Assembly: GCF_900168045.1 (NCBI RefSeq)
Contig: NZ_FUYY01000006.1
Span: 62,001 to 126,000 of the forward strand
Length of the DNA stretch: 64,000 bases
Source: Salegentibacter holothuriorum
GTDB lineage: Bacteria > Bacteroidota > Bacteroidia > Flavobacteriales > Flavobacteriaceae
Reading direction: 5' to 3'
In this document: positions 8,683 through 17,039 of the stretch, one piece after another
How positions within the stretch are numbered: the stretch's first letter is position 1
How the letters are laid out: every line of letters begins with the position of its first letter
The notes under the pieces: model-generated
Told to the model about the DNA's origin: nothing
The model's database searches: none
The model's input: only the letters and a program-made list of their open reading frames with translations
Made by a program: the position numbers and the translations under genes

Positions 8683-8946
8683 TTAGTTTGCTGCATCCTT
8701 CTTATTTTTTGCTCTAAATTGCCCAAACGAGATTATAAAACCATAAGCAAAAGCAGCCAGGAACTGCCCCGCGATAAAGCGAAATAACTTACCATCTTCA
8801 GTACGTTCGGTAAAATAGGCTTTAAAATGAAATCCGCCGTATTCAAACAGCATACTTACAATATCATACACAATAAGGAAGCCCAACCCAAGCAATAAAA
8901 CCGATTTCCAGAAGGCTTTTTGCGAAATCATCTCTTTGAATTTCAT
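8683..8946 (-). CDS. small two-helix membrane protein, unknown
   Basis: The 87-aa product has two hydrophobic segments, around residues 14-33 (SVLLLGLGFLIVYDIVSML) and 61-78 (GQFLAAFAYGFIISFGQF), with charged ends. It is probably an inner-membrane protein with both ends on the same side. Its ATG overlaps the stop of the MazG-like gene by one base (TAATG), indicating translational coupling, and aroA starts 12 bases after it. I do not recognise a named family. Confidence 0.7.
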   Translation of the reverse strand: MKFKEMISQKAFWKSVLLLGLGFLIVYDIVSMLFEYGGFHFKAYFTERTEDGKLFRFIAGQFLAAFAYGFIISFGQFRAKNKKDAAN

Positions 8947-9272
8947 TATTTTAACTTTTGGTTATTATGATGCCTATCGTGATCCCTTTTTGTTTTCAAA
9001 TCTAATTTTTTATCAAAAGCTTCCTGTAAATCAACCCCGGTTTGATTGGCAAGACATAACACTACAAACATTACATCTGCAAGCTCTTCTCCCAAATCTT
9101 TTTCTTTATCTGATTCCTTTTCACTTTGCTCACCATAACGGCGGGCAATTATCCTGGCTACTTCCCCTACTTCTTCGGTAAGTTGTGCCATATTGGTAAG
9201 CTCGTTAAAATACCGAACCCCATGTTCATTTATCCAGTGGTCTACCGCTTTTTGAGCGTTTTCTATGTTCAT
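8946..9272 (-). CDS. MazG-like nucleotide pyrophosphohydrolase
   Basis: This 108-aa protein belongs to the all-alpha NTP pyrophosphatase (MazG/dUTPase-like) superfamily. The metal-binding pattern ExxE...ExxD is visible as LTEEVGEVARI and, further on, LGEELADVMFVVLCLANQ. Such proteins hydrolyse non-canonical or surplus nucleoside triphosphates to monophosphates; the exact substrate cannot be read. The gene lies three bases after dtd, in a run with rsgA and aroA. Confidence 0.85.
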   Translation of the reverse strand: MNIENAQKAVDHWINEHGVRYFNELTNMAQLTEEVGEVARIIARRYGEQSEKESDKEKDLGEELADVMFVVLCLANQTGVDLQEAFDKKLDLKTKRDHDRHHNNQKLK

Positions 9273-9274
9273 TT

Positions 9275-9727
9275 CTATTCTCTTTGTTTTGAATCTACAA
9301 TTATCGTTACCGGCCCATCGTTAATTAACTCCACTTTCATATCTGCGCCAAACTCTCCACTTCCTACTGGCTTCCCTAAACTTTCTTCCAATTTTTTAAG
9401 GAATTTCTCATAAATTGGAACAGCAACATCAGGTTTTGCTGCTTTTATAAAACCTGGTCGGTTTCCTTTTTTAGTAGAAGCATGCAAGGTAAATTGGCTC
9501 ACTACAATAGCATCACCATCTACATCTAATAAAGAAAGATTCATAGCTTCATTTTCATCATTAAAAATGCGCATTTTCACAATTTTATTACAAAGCCAGT
9601 CTATATCTTCCTGGGTATCTTCAGCTTCTATTCCCAGTAAAATTAGAAGCCCCTTACGCATCACTGCGTTAATCTCGTGGTTAATTTGCACCGAAGCTTT
9701 TGAAACCCTTTGTAAAACTACTCTCAT
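9275..9727 (-). CDS. dtd: D-aminoacyl-tRNA deacylase
   Basis: Dtd removes D-amino acids (and glycine mischarged on tRNA-Ala) from tRNA. The 150-aa protein has the two signature motifs SQFTLHA and NDGPVTI (the Gly-cisPro motif is G-P in the second) and the usual length. Its ATG overlaps the rsgA stop by four bases (ATGA type), so it is translationally coupled to rsgA. Confidence 0.95.
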   Translation of the reverse strand: MRVVLQRVSKASVQINHEINAVMRKGLLILLGIEAEDTQEDIDWLCNKIVKMRIFNDENEAMNLSLLDVDGDAIVVSQFTLHASTKKGNRPGFIKAAKPDVAVPIYEKFLKKLEESLGKPVGSGEFGADMKVELINDGPVTIIVDSKQRE

Positions 9728-10674
9728 TTTTTTGGATAAATATCTGCTCTGTAATTATCTTCTTCCCCTTCTAAAATCTGCAAATAACTTTTATAACGGC
9801 TCCAGGCGATTTCGCCTTCTTCCAGGGCATCTTTTACAGCGCATTTTGGCTCTTCCAGATGTAGACAATTATGAAATTTACAATCTTGTTTAAGTTCGAA
9901 GAATTCGGGAAAATAATCTCCCAATTCCTCACGTGCAATTTCTACAACCCCAAAACCTTTAATTCCCGGAGTATCAATAATTCTGGCATCAAAACTAAGG
10001 TCAAACATTTCAGCAAAAGTGGTGGTATGTTGCCCTTGTTTGTGTTGTTCTGAAATCTCTGAAGTTTTTAAATTCAAACCGGGCTCTATAGCATTTACCA
10101 AAGTAGACTTCCCCGTACCGCTGTGGCCGGCGAACATACTGGTTTTCCCGGTCATCATCTCTCTCACCTTTTCCACATTCTTCCCTGTTTTAGCTGAAAT
10201 CCCTATACAATCGTAACCGGCATTTCTATACATTGCAGCAAGATATTTCACCTCTACCAGTTCATCTTCATTATAAGTATCTACTTTATTAAAAAGTAGC
10301 ACCGCTTTTACGTGATACGCTTCCGCAGTAACCAAAAATCGATCTATAAAGGTGGTAAGTGTAGGCGGGTTATTAAGGGTAATCAGCAAAAATACCTGGT
10401 CTATATTAGACGCTATAATATGGGTTTGCTTAGAAAGATTAACCGATTTTCGAATAATATAATTCTCCCGTTTCCCAATCTCTTTAATCACTCCCTGCTC
10501 TGCACCTTCCTTATCTTCAATATCAAACTCCACGCGATCTCCCACAGCAACAGGATTGGTGCTCTTAATACCTTTAATCCTAAATTTCCCTTTAATTCGA
10601 CAATCATAGAACTTTCCAGCTTCACTTTTTACCTGATACCAGCTTCCAGTAGATTTATAAACGGTTCCTTTCAT
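9724..10674 (-). CDS. rsgA: ribosome small subunit-dependent GTPase A
   Basis: RsgA is a late 30S assembly GTPase. The 316-aa protein has an N-terminal OB fold (about 1-75), a circularly permuted GTPase with G4 FNKVD before G1 GHSGTGKST and G3 DTPGIKGFG, and a C-terminal zinc knuckle (CKFHNCLHLEEPKC). It is the first gene of the rsgA-dtd-mazG-like-aroA run. Upstream lies a REP-like composite repeat that separates it from the aromatic operon. Confidence 0.95.
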   Translation of the reverse strand: MKGTVYKSTGSWYQVKSEAGKFYDCRIKGKFRIKGIKSTNPVAVGDRVEFDIEDKEGAEQGVIKEIGKRENYIIRKSVNLSKQTHIIASNIDQVFLLITLNNPPTLTTFIDRFLVTAEAYHVKAVLLFNKVDTYNEDELVEVKYLAAMYRNAGYDCIGISAKTGKNVEKVREMMTGKTSMFAGHSGTGKSTLVNAIEPGLNLKTSEISEQHKQGQHTTTFAEMFDLSFDARIIDTPGIKGFGVVEIAREELGDYFPEFFELKQDCKFHNCLHLEEPKCAVKDALEEGEIAWSRYKSYLQILEGEEDNYRADIYPKK

Positions 10675-10689
10675 TCACATTATGGTTTT

Positions 10690-10815
10690 AAGTGGCTGTT
10701 TGAGAATTCTAATTTCCGTCAAGCTGAACTTGTTTCAGCATCTAATATCTTAACAATTTAGATCCTGAAACAAGTTCAGGATGACGTCCATAAGTCAACC
10801 TTCAAACAGCCACTT
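10690..10815. repeat. composite palindromic repeat, copy 1
   Basis: The element has 14-base terminal inverted repeats (AAGTGGCTGTTTGA and its complement). Inside, two REP-like units face each other: GTCAAGCTGAACTTGTTTCA and, on the other strand, GTCATCCTGAACTTGTTTCA. A second copy at 60941-61061 has the same plan in inverted orientation. The element lies between rsgA and the aromatic operon and may end transcription of the latter. Confidence 0.85.
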
Positions 10816-10881
10816 TGCTAAAATAGCAAAAGCAGTTTTCACTAGTTGCTTTTAAACCAAAAATCATGGAAAACAAGATTC

Positions 10882-11964
10882 TTAAGCTTTCATAATTTTC
10901 TCCTGGTGATTAATAGATTCCTGGTGAACGGCTTTAAATAAACGCAAAATAAATTCTTCGCTTAAACCGTGTTGCTCACCTTCAAGAACCATTTTTCCTA
11001 GAATTTCATTCCATCGCTTGGTTTGCAATACAGAAACGTTTTGTGATTTTTTAACCTGGCCAATCTCATCAGAAACCTTCATTCTTTTTGCAAGCAATTC
11101 AATTAATTGATTATCGGCTACATCAATCTTAGCTCTTAGAGTACCTAACTTATTCTGAAATTCCTCACTTTCTGAAATCTCTTTTCTAATCTTCAAATCT
11201 TTCATAATTTGAATAAGCGTGGAAGGGGTAATTTGTTGCGCGGCATCACTCCAGGCATCATCTGGAGTATGGTGTGTTTCTACCATAATCCCGTCATAAT
11301 TAAGATCAAGTGCAGTTTGACAAAGATCAAAAATAATATCCCTACGACCTGCAATATGTGAAGGGTCTAAAATTAGCGGAAGATCTGGAAATTTATTCTG
11401 AAGCTCTATCGCTATTTGCCATTCTGGGTTATTTCTATATTTCGTTTTTTCGTAAGCCGAAAATCCACGGTGAATAACTCCTAAATTCTTAATATCCTGA
11501 GTATACAATCTTTCAACTGCGCCCAACCAAAGCGAAAGGTCTGGGTTTACCGGGTTTTTTACCAATACAGTTTTATCAGTTCCTTTAAGTGCTTCAGCAA
11601 TTTCCTGAACAATAAAAGGAGAAACCGTGGTTCTTGCTCCTATCCAAAGAATATCAATATCATTTTCTAAAGCAAGATCTACGTGATGCGGGTTAGCAAC
11701 TTCGGTTGTAGTTAACATCCCGGTTTCTTCTTTGGCTTTTTTTAACCATTTTAAACCTAGTGCCCCTACACCTTCAAAATTCCCAGGTCTGGTTCTTGGC
11801 TTCCAGATTCCGGCGCGCAATACGGTTGCGTCACTATCTTTTAATTGGTGTGCAATCTTTAAAACCTGTTCTTCGGTCTCTGCGCTACAAGGCCCTGCAA
11901 TTACCAACGGATGATCTAATCCGAAAGCGTCTAGCCAGTTTCTTAATTCTTTCTTGTTTTCCAT
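10882..11964 (-). CDS. bifunctional DAHP synthase / chorismate mutase
   Basis: The protein (360 aa) joins an N-terminal type I-beta 3-deoxy-7-phosphoheptulonate synthase (about 1-265; VIAGPCSAE, KPRTRPGNFEG, DPSHIAGRR) to a C-terminal AroQ-type chorismate mutase (about 270-360; LGTLRAKIDVADNQLIELLAKRM). It thus carries the first shikimate step and the branch step to prephenate; in related fused enzymes the mutase domain also mediates feedback by prephenate. It is the last gene of the pheA-led operon, 23 bases after tyrA, so the entry step is under the same leader control. Confidence 0.92.
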   Translation of the reverse strand: MENKKELRNWLDAFGLDHPLVIAGPCSAETEEQVLKIAHQLKDSDATVLRAGIWKPRTRPGNFEGVGALGLKWLKKAKEETGMLTTTEVANPHHVDLALENDIDILWIGARTTVSPFIVQEIAEALKGTDKTVLVKNPVNPDLSLWLGAVERLYTQDIKNLGVIHRGFSAYEKTKYRNNPEWQIAIELQNKFPDLPLILDPSHIAGRRDIIFDLCQTALDLNYDGIMVETHHTPDDAWSDAAQQITPSTLIQIMKDLKIRKEISESEEFQNKLGTLRAKIDVADNQLIELLAKRMKVSDEIGQVKKSQNVSVLQTKRWNEILGKMVLEGEQHGLSEEFILRLFKAVHQESINHQEKIMKA

Positions 11965-11987
11965 AATTTAAAATTTAGTCCTGATTA

Positions 11988-12836
11988 TTATTTTATTCCG
12001 TTTAATATTGATTTAATATGATTGGTGCGTTGCATTTCGTTATACACCTCTTGAAAATCATCATTCTCAAGTAATTCTTTAAAATGCGTTAGATTATTTA
12101 TATACTCGTTAAGCGTCTCTAAAACATTACTTTTATTTTCCCTGAAAATAGGCGACCACATGGCCGGTGAACTTTTGGCAAGTCTCACCGTAGAAGCGAA
12201 TCCACTGCCTGCTAAATCAAATATATCGCGCTCGTTACGTTCTTTTTCCAGAACTGTTTTCCCCAGCATAAAAGAACTTATATGTGATAAATGCGAAACA
12301 TAAGCAATATGTCTATCGTGCGAAACAGGATCCATATACCGAATTCGCATTCCTAATTTCTGAAAAATATTCAGCGCCCGTTCCTGAAGCTTAAAAGCTG
12401 TTTTTTCTACTTCGCATATAATATTGGTTTTATTCCTATATAGGTTAGAAATTGCTGCTTCGGGACCAGAAAATTCGGTACCTGCAATAGGATGAGCTGC
12501 TAAAAAGTTTCTTCTATTTTGATGACTGGCGATTTCTTTACAAAGACCAGACTTTGTGGAACCGGCGTCAAAAACCAGCGTATTGTCACTAACTAAGTCC
12601 AAAACATCGGCTACTACCTTACTTGCAACATCTACCGGAACTGCTACTACCACAACCTCAGCGTGTTGTGTATCTTCTAATTTAGCTAAATGATCTATAA
12701 TCCCAAGTTCTTTCGCTTTTTTTAGGTTTTTTTCATCGGCATCACTTCCATAGATTTCGGCTTCCGGAAAAGCCGATTTAATATCCAACGCAAACGAACC
12801 GCCTATAAGTCCTATTCCTATTACCTGAACCCTCAT
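11988..12836 (-). CDS. tyrA: prephenate dehydrogenase
   Basis: TyrA oxidises prephenate to 4-hydroxyphenylpyruvate. The 282-aa protein starts with a Rossmann NAD(P) motif (VIGIGLIGGSFALDIK) and has the HPIAGTEFSGPEAA and SHDRHIAYVSHLSH motifs; the His residues include the catalytic one. There is no ACT or mutase domain, so feedback would have to come from elsewhere. The start overlaps the aminotransferase stop by four bases. Confidence 0.93.
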   Translation of the reverse strand: MRVQVIGIGLIGGSFALDIKSAFPEAEIYGSDADEKNLKKAKELGIIDHLAKLEDTQHAEVVVVAVPVDVASKVVADVLDLVSDNTLVFDAGSTKSGLCKEIASHQNRRNFLAAHPIAGTEFSGPEAAISNLYRNKTNIICEVEKTAFKLQERALNIFQKLGMRIRYMDPVSHDRHIAYVSHLSHISSFMLGKTVLEKERNERDIFDLAGSGFASTVRLAKSSPAMWSPIFRENKSNVLETLNEYINNLTHFKELLENDDFQEVYNEMQRTNHIKSILNGIK

Positions 12837-13981
12837 TGCTTAATTCGTTTAATTGCACGTTCTATATTTTCTTGGGAGGCACAAAGTGAAAACCGAATGT
12901 AGGCTTCACCATTACTACCAAAAATAAAACCTGGTGCGGTAAAAATGTGGTATTTATTCAGTAGAAAATCTACAAAAGCTTCAGCGTTTGTTCCCTGCGG
13001 AACCTTTGCCCAAACAAACATTCCTGTTTGATCTTTTTCGGGCTCACACTCTAAAGCTTCAGCTAGCTCCAGGACTTTTTCTTTTCGACTTTGATAAATT
13101 TTATTTAGATCAGAGAACCAATCTTCATTTAAACGCAAAGCTGCTGCTGCCCCTGCCTGAAGCGGATAAAACATCCCGCTATCCATATTGGTTTTTACTT
13201 TTAAAACTGTATTCAGGTTTCTTTCACTGCCACAAAGCATTCCTATTCGCCAGCCGGCCATATTAAAACTCTTGCTCAACGAATTAAGTTCCAAAACCAT
13301 ATCTTTGGCTCCTTCAGCCTTCAAAATACTTTTTGGGTGCTCATTCAGTATAAAACTATAAGGATTATCGTTTACTATTAAAATATTATGGGTTTTAGCA
13401 AAAGTCACAAGTTCTTCAAAAAGACTTTCATTTGCAGAAGCTCCGGTTGGCATATGCGGGTAATTAACCCACATTAATTTCACTTTACTCAAATCTTTTT
13501 TAGCCAGTTCTTCCAAATTTGGCAACCAATTTCCTTCAGCAGTTAAATCGTAATACACCGCTTTAGCTCCCACCAGTTCGGTAACCGAAGAGTAGGTTGG
13601 ATAACCCGGGTTTGGGATAAGCACTTCATCGCCTTCATTTAAAAAAGCCATAGAAACATGGGTAATCCCTTCTTTGCTTCCCATAAGGGGCAAAATCTCA
13701 GTCTCTGCATCAAGAGAAACCTGATAATGATTTTGGTAAAATTCAGCTATGGCATTTCTAAAATCTGCGGTGCCTTTATATGGCTGATATTGATGCGCAC
13801 CGGTGTTTACCAGCGCCTCATTTAAGGCCGAAATCACCTGCGGTGGTGGCGCCAAATCTGGACTACCAATGCCCAGGTTAATAATATCTTTCCCGGCAGC
13901 CGCCATAGCACGCACCTCTCTTAACTTTGAAGAAAAGTAGTATTCTTTTACACTATCCAATCTCTTGGCCTGCTCTATCAT
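12833..13981 (-). CDS. aromatic/prephenate aminotransferase (PLP, class I)
   Basis: The 382-aa protein is a fold-type I aminotransferase: LGIGSPDLAPPPQV at the N terminus, the cofactor segment NDNPYSFI, and the PLP lysine in LNSLSKSFNMAGWRIG. Its position between pheA and tyrA, overlapping both by one or four bases, points to transamination of phenylpyruvate and hydroxyphenylpyruvate, or of prephenate. Sequence alone does not decide between these. Confidence 0.88.
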   Translation of the reverse strand: MIEQAKRLDSVKEYYFSSKLREVRAMAAAGKDIINLGIGSPDLAPPPQVISALNEALVNTGAHQYQPYKGTADFRNAIAEFYQNHYQVSLDAETEILPLMGSKEGITHVSMAFLNEGDEVLIPNPGYPTYSSVTELVGAKAVYYDLTAEGNWLPNLEELAKKDLSKVKLMWVNYPHMPTGASANESLFEELVTFAKTHNILIVNDNPYSFILNEHPKSILKAEGAKDMVLELNSLSKSFNMAGWRIGMLCGSERNLNTVLKVKTNMDSGMFYPLQAGAAAALRLNEDWFSDLNKIYQSRKEKVLELAEALECEPEKDQTGMFVWAKVPQGTNAEAFVDFLLNKYHIFTAPGFIFGSNGEAYIRFSLCASQENIERAIKRIKQ

Positions 13982-14805
13982 TACAAACTATTTTTGTAGG
14001 TTCCTAAAATTGTTAATCGCTCTGTCATTACTTGCAGAATTTCCATTGCTTTCTGAAATTCGGTATAATCTTCAAAGATCACATCTATAAAAAATGAATA
14101 TTTCCAGGGAAATTCTATTATAGGCATACTCTGTATTTTGGTCATATCCAGGTTAAAATCCCTTAAAATATTTAATACCGAAACCAGGCTACCACGCTTA
14201 CTCTCTAATTCAAATTTTAAAGATGCTTTATCTATTTTATCGCCATTAGGCTCTTTCTTTTTTGTACTAATAATCAGGAAACGCGTTGCATTGCTTTTCT
14301 TGGTATGAATACTTTCAGCCAGAATATCAAGCCCAAATAATTGTGCTGCCGCTTTACTGGCTACTGCCGCTACTTTTGTACTTCCTTTTTCTGAAATCCT
14401 TCTGGCTACTTCAGCGGTATCAGCATCTTCAATTAATTTAATATGCGGATGCTTTTTAAAAAATTCCTTGCATTGCAAAAGTGCCATGGGATGTGAATAG
14501 ACCTTTTTTATGTTCTCTATTTTTTGTCCCGGCATTGCCATAAAATTCATATCTATGGGTATATAATGCTCTCCAACTATTTTTAAATTATTTTCATCTA
14601 TAAGCGCATAATTTGGTAAAATTGAACCTGCAATAGAATTTTCTATGGCCATTACCCCCTCATTAGCTACACCATTCACCAGGCTTTTGGTGAGTTCTGC
14701 AAAAGACATGCATTCTAAAACATCAACTTCTTTGTGGTAATATTCCTGAGCCACCAAATGATGAAATGATCCCTGAACTCCCTGTATTGCAATAATTTTA
14801 TCCAT
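13981..14805 (-). CDS. pheA: prephenate dehydratase
   Basis: PheA converts prephenate to phenylpyruvate. The 274-aa protein has the dehydratase domain (about 1-180; GVQGSFHHLVAQEYY, VMAIENSIAGSI, SNATRFLIIS with the catalytic TRF) and a C-terminal ACT domain (about 195-274; FELESKRGSLVSVLNILRDF, an ESRP-like motif for phenylalanine feedback). It is the first structural gene after the Phe/Tyr leader and terminator, and overlaps the aminotransferase by one base. Confidence 0.94.
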   Translation of the reverse strand: MDKIIAIQGVQGSFHHLVAQEYYHKEVDVLECMSFAELTKSLVNGVANEGVMAIENSIAGSILPNYALIDENNLKIVGEHYIPIDMNFMAMPGQKIENIKKVYSHPMALLQCKEFFKKHPHIKLIEDADTAEVARRISEKGSTKVAAVASKAAAQLFGLDILAESIHTKKSNATRFLIISTKKKEPNGDKIDKASLKFELESKRGSLVSVLNILRDFNLDMTKIQSMPIIEFPWKYSFFIDVIFEDYTEFQKAMEILQVMTERLTILGTYKNSL

Positions 14806-14834
14806 TTATTTTTAATTAAATCTCAAAAATGAGT

Positions 14835-14870
14835 AAAAAAAAAGCCCCGATATTTATCGGGACTTTTTTA
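14835..14870 (-). terminator. attenuator terminator before pheA
   Basis: On the minus strand AGTCCCGAT and ATCGGGGCT pair in a short stem followed by a run of nine T. One pair (14845/14862) is G.U on the minus-strand RNA but C.A on the plus strand, so the structure is read from the minus strand. It stands between the leader peptide and pheA. Confidence 0.85.
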
Positions 14871-14985
14871 TATAATTTTTTACTTAACTACATAGCATTC
14901 CCGTTCCTATCTCTGAAATAGAAATAAAAAAAATAAAATGCGTTCCAGCTAATTAAGTGATTCATTGTTTCTTTGTTACGGGGCT
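14858..14985 (-). promoter_or_regulatory. attenuator RNA pairing segments of the aromatic operon
   Basis: Three RNA segments can pair alternatively. Segment 1 AGCCCCG(U) at 14979-14985 lies before the leader start. Segment 2 ACGGGA at 14899-14904 lies just past the Phe/Tyr codons. Segment 3 UCCCG (14858-14862) is the 5' arm of the terminator. Segments 1:2 (CCCGU/ACGGG), 2:3 (CGGGA/UCCCG) and 3:4 (terminator) are mutually exclusive, the standard order for ribosome-mediated attenuation. The stretch 14986-15202 upstream is A/T-rich with no gene. Confidence 0.65.
14888..14965 (-). CDS. Phe/Tyr leader peptide of the aromatic operon
   Basis: A 25-codon reading frame (starts MNHLISWNA) contains eight aromatic codons in a row, FYFFYFYF, at residues 10-17, preceded by one Trp, and ends RDRNGNAM-stop. 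It lies 18 bases before an intrinsic terminator and about 80 bases before pheA. This is the classical arrangement of an attenuation leader: low charged tRNA-Phe or tRNA-Tyr stalls the ribosome in the run and prevents termination. The start has no clear Shine-Dalgarno, as usual in this phylum. The frame is too short for standard gene callers. Confidence 0.85.
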   Translation of the reverse strand: MNHLISWNAFYFFYFYFRDRNGNAM

Positions 14986-15202
14986 AAAGTAGAATATAAT
15001 TCTTTAATGAAAAATCTTTTTTTATTTTTTTTTAAAGTTTACAAAGCTTTTTACAGACTTAATTTTTTTTCCATAAAAAAATCGAAAGATTTACAATAAG
15101 ACTTTAACTAATCAGTTCTTAATTCCGAAATCTACAAAGCCGTCAATTACTTATAACCAGATATACCACAATTTTCTTCATTTCCAGTGGTATAAAAATC
15201 CT

Positions 15203-15210
15203 TACTTTTG
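15203..15210 (+). promoter_or_regulatory. -7 promoter box of gldA (TACTTTTG)
   Basis: TACTTTTG matches TAnnTTTG and lies 14 bases before the gldA ATG. No clear TTG occurs at the -33 distance. Confidence 0.45.
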
Positions 15211-15224
15211 AAAAAAAGCTGGTT

Positions 15225-16142
15225 ATGTCTATTCATATTCAAGGAATCTCTAAGTTTTATGGCAAACAAAAAGCGCTGGATGCTGTTTCCTTTGAGCTGA
15301 AGAAAGGAGAAATTGTTGGTTTTTTGGGACCAAACGGTGCCGGAAAATCTACCTTAATGAAAATATTAACCGGATATTTAAAAGCTTCAGAAGGAAAAGC
15401 TGAAATAAATGGAGTTTCTCTTGAAGACGATTTACATAAAATTCAGCAGCAAATAGGCTATCTACCGGAACACAATCCCTTATACACAGAAATGTATGTA
15501 CGGGAATACTTAGAATTTAATTCCAGAATCTACAAAACCAATAAATCCCGAATTGAAGAAGTTATTGAACTTACTGGCCTAAAACCAGAAGCCAATAAAA
15601 AGATAGAGCAGCTTTCTAAAGGTTACCGGCAAAGGGTTGGACTGGCAACAGCATTGCTTCACGATCCTCAGGTTTTAATCTTAGATGAACCAACCACAGG
15701 ATTAGATCCTAATCAATTGGTAGAAATAAGAGCTCTTATAAAGCAAATTGGAAAAGAAAAATCAGGAAAAACCATATTTCTTTCCACGCATATTATGCAA
15801 GAAGTTGAAGCTGTTTGTGACCGTGTGATCATTATCAATAAAGGAAAGATAGTTGCTGATAAAAATTTAAAAGGTTTACGCGAAGAAAGCGAACAAGTTA
15901 TTTTAGTGGAATTCGATTACCGGGTGGAGCAAGTTGCTCTCCAAAAATTACCACATCTTATTTCATCTAAAAATGTAGGCGGATTTGCCTATGAACTTAC
16001 TTTTGACACTAAAAAAGATATGCGCCCCGCAGTATTCGATTTTGCCCATGATAACGGATTGAAGACTTTACAACTGAATCAAAAAACAAAAAATTTAGAA
16101 AGTTTATTTGCTGAACTAACAGCCCCCCAAAAAGCCCTCTAA
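15225..16142 (+). CDS. gldA: gliding-motility-type ABC transporter ATPase
   Basis: The 305-aa ABC ATPase has Walker A GPNGAGKST (near residue 35), Q-loop PEHNPLY, signature LSKGYRQRVGLA, Walker B VLILDEPTTGLDP and H-loop STHIMQEVE, with a C-terminal extension of about 85 aa. The whole-length match in style is to GldA of flavobacteria, which works with GldF and GldG; those genes are not in this window. The last residues (TAPQKAL) and the stop codon come from a C/G-rich palindromic repeat that has invaded the 3' end. Confidence 0.82.
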   Translation: MSIHIQGISKFYGKQKALDAVSFELKKGEIVGFLGPNGAGKSTLMKILTGYLKASEGKAEINGVSLEDDLHKIQQQIGYLPEHNPLYTEMYVREYLEFNSRIYKTNKSRIEEVIELTGLKPEANKKIEQLSKGYRQRVGLATALLHDPQVLILDEPTTGLDPNQLVEIRALIKQIGKEKSGKTIFLSTHIMQEVEAVCDRVIIINKGKIVADKNLKGLREESEQVILVEFDYRVEQVALQKLPHLISSKNVGGFAYELTFDTKKDMRPAVFDFAHDNGLKTLQLNQKTKNLESLFAELTAPQKAL

Positions 16143-16195
16143 CCCCCAAAGGGAGAAAGAGCCCCCGCCCCCCAAAGGGGGAGTTTTATTTTGGG
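16122..16195 (+). repeat. C/G-rich palindromic repeat cluster at the gldA stop
   Basis: Two abutting units of type CCCTCTAACCCCCAAAGGG and CCCCGCCCCCCAAAGGGGGA. The gldA stop TAA (16140-16142) lies in the first. It faces an inverted copy at 16258-16287 across a 62-base A/T-rich spacer. Confidence 0.8.
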
Positions 16196-16257
16196 ATACT
16201 TTAAAGATATTACCTTAATTTTTGTGTTTGACTCCTTGTAAATATATACAGGGTGCT

Positions 16258-16287
16258 CGGAGTTCCCCCTTCGGGGGTTAGGGGGTT
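16258..16287 (-). repeat. C/G-rich palindromic repeat at the lipoprotein stop
   Basis: On the minus strand CCCCCTAACCCCCGAAGGGG. It provides the TAA of the GIN-domain lipoprotein (16278-16280). Confidence 0.8.
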
Positions 16288-17039
16288 TCGAATATAAGTC
16301 GGCCGGTATAGTGTTCTTCAATATTAACTTCAGGCGGGCGGTTTTTGGAAATAATATCTCCAAAACCAAAAATATCTCCTTTTAAAGACTGCTGCGGATT
16401 GATTATTAATTTGTTGGTTCCACGATGTAAAATTTCATAATGCTCCACGATAAAATCTCCTGCTTCCAGCCTTCCGTCTCCATTGGCAAAAAACAGGTTG
16501 ACATTACTGGCGTTTCCGGTGAGAAAATAATTAGAAAAATTATCGTTGGTGATTCTTAGATTTTCAACTTCCAAATCAAGAATAAAGTCACCATTGGTAT
16601 GAATATTCGGATCCCTTTCCTGGTTAAATGAACGTAACCAAAGTTCTGGAAAATTTAAGCTACCAATACTTTCAATGCTGATTCCGCTACTATTTTGCAA
16701 CCAGTTTAAGCTTGGCGTAGTGACATAGATTTTAGTGATCTCGTAATCCCTAAAAAGATTACATGAATTTTCGTTTCTGAGTTCAAGTCGATTATTTACA
16801 ACTTCAGCATAAACATCTTCTCGAAGATTTTCTCCTGTTTCGATCTTCACTTTATAGTCATCGCCCTGTTCAATAAACAATTTCACACGTTCATAAACTA
16901 TAATTTCTTCAAAAGCATCAACGCTAAATTCTTCAGAAACGATTTTTCCAGAAGTCTTTACGCAAGTCGGCAATTCTTCAGAATCACATCCTAAAAAGAC
17001 AAAAATTAAGATCGCTATTCCTAAAACTCGATTTTTCAT
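16278..17039 (-). CDS. DUF2807 (head GIN domain) lipoprotein
   Basis: The 253-aa product has a signal peptide with lipobox FLGC (Cys18), then a beta-helical DUF2807 region with motifs such as VDAFEEIIVYERVKLFIEQG and VNNRLELRNENSC. Such proteins are surface or periplasmic lipoproteins of unknown role, common in Bacteroidota. The ATG overlaps the stop of the PagL-like gene by four bases, so the two are co-translated. The C-terminal residues and stop are formed by a repeat. Confidence 0.8.
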   Translation of the reverse strand: MKNRVLGIAILIFVFLGCDSEELPTCVKTSGKIVSEEFSVDAFEEIIVYERVKLFIEQGDDYKVKIETGENLREDVYAEVVNNRLELRNENSCNLFRDYEITKIYVTTPSLNWLQNSSGISIESIGSLNFPELWLRSFNQERDPNIHTNGDFILDLEVENLRITNDNFSNYFLTGNASNVNLFFANGDGRLEAGDFIVEHYEILHRGTNKLIINPQQSLKGDIFGFGDIISKNRPPEVNIEEHYTGRLIFETP

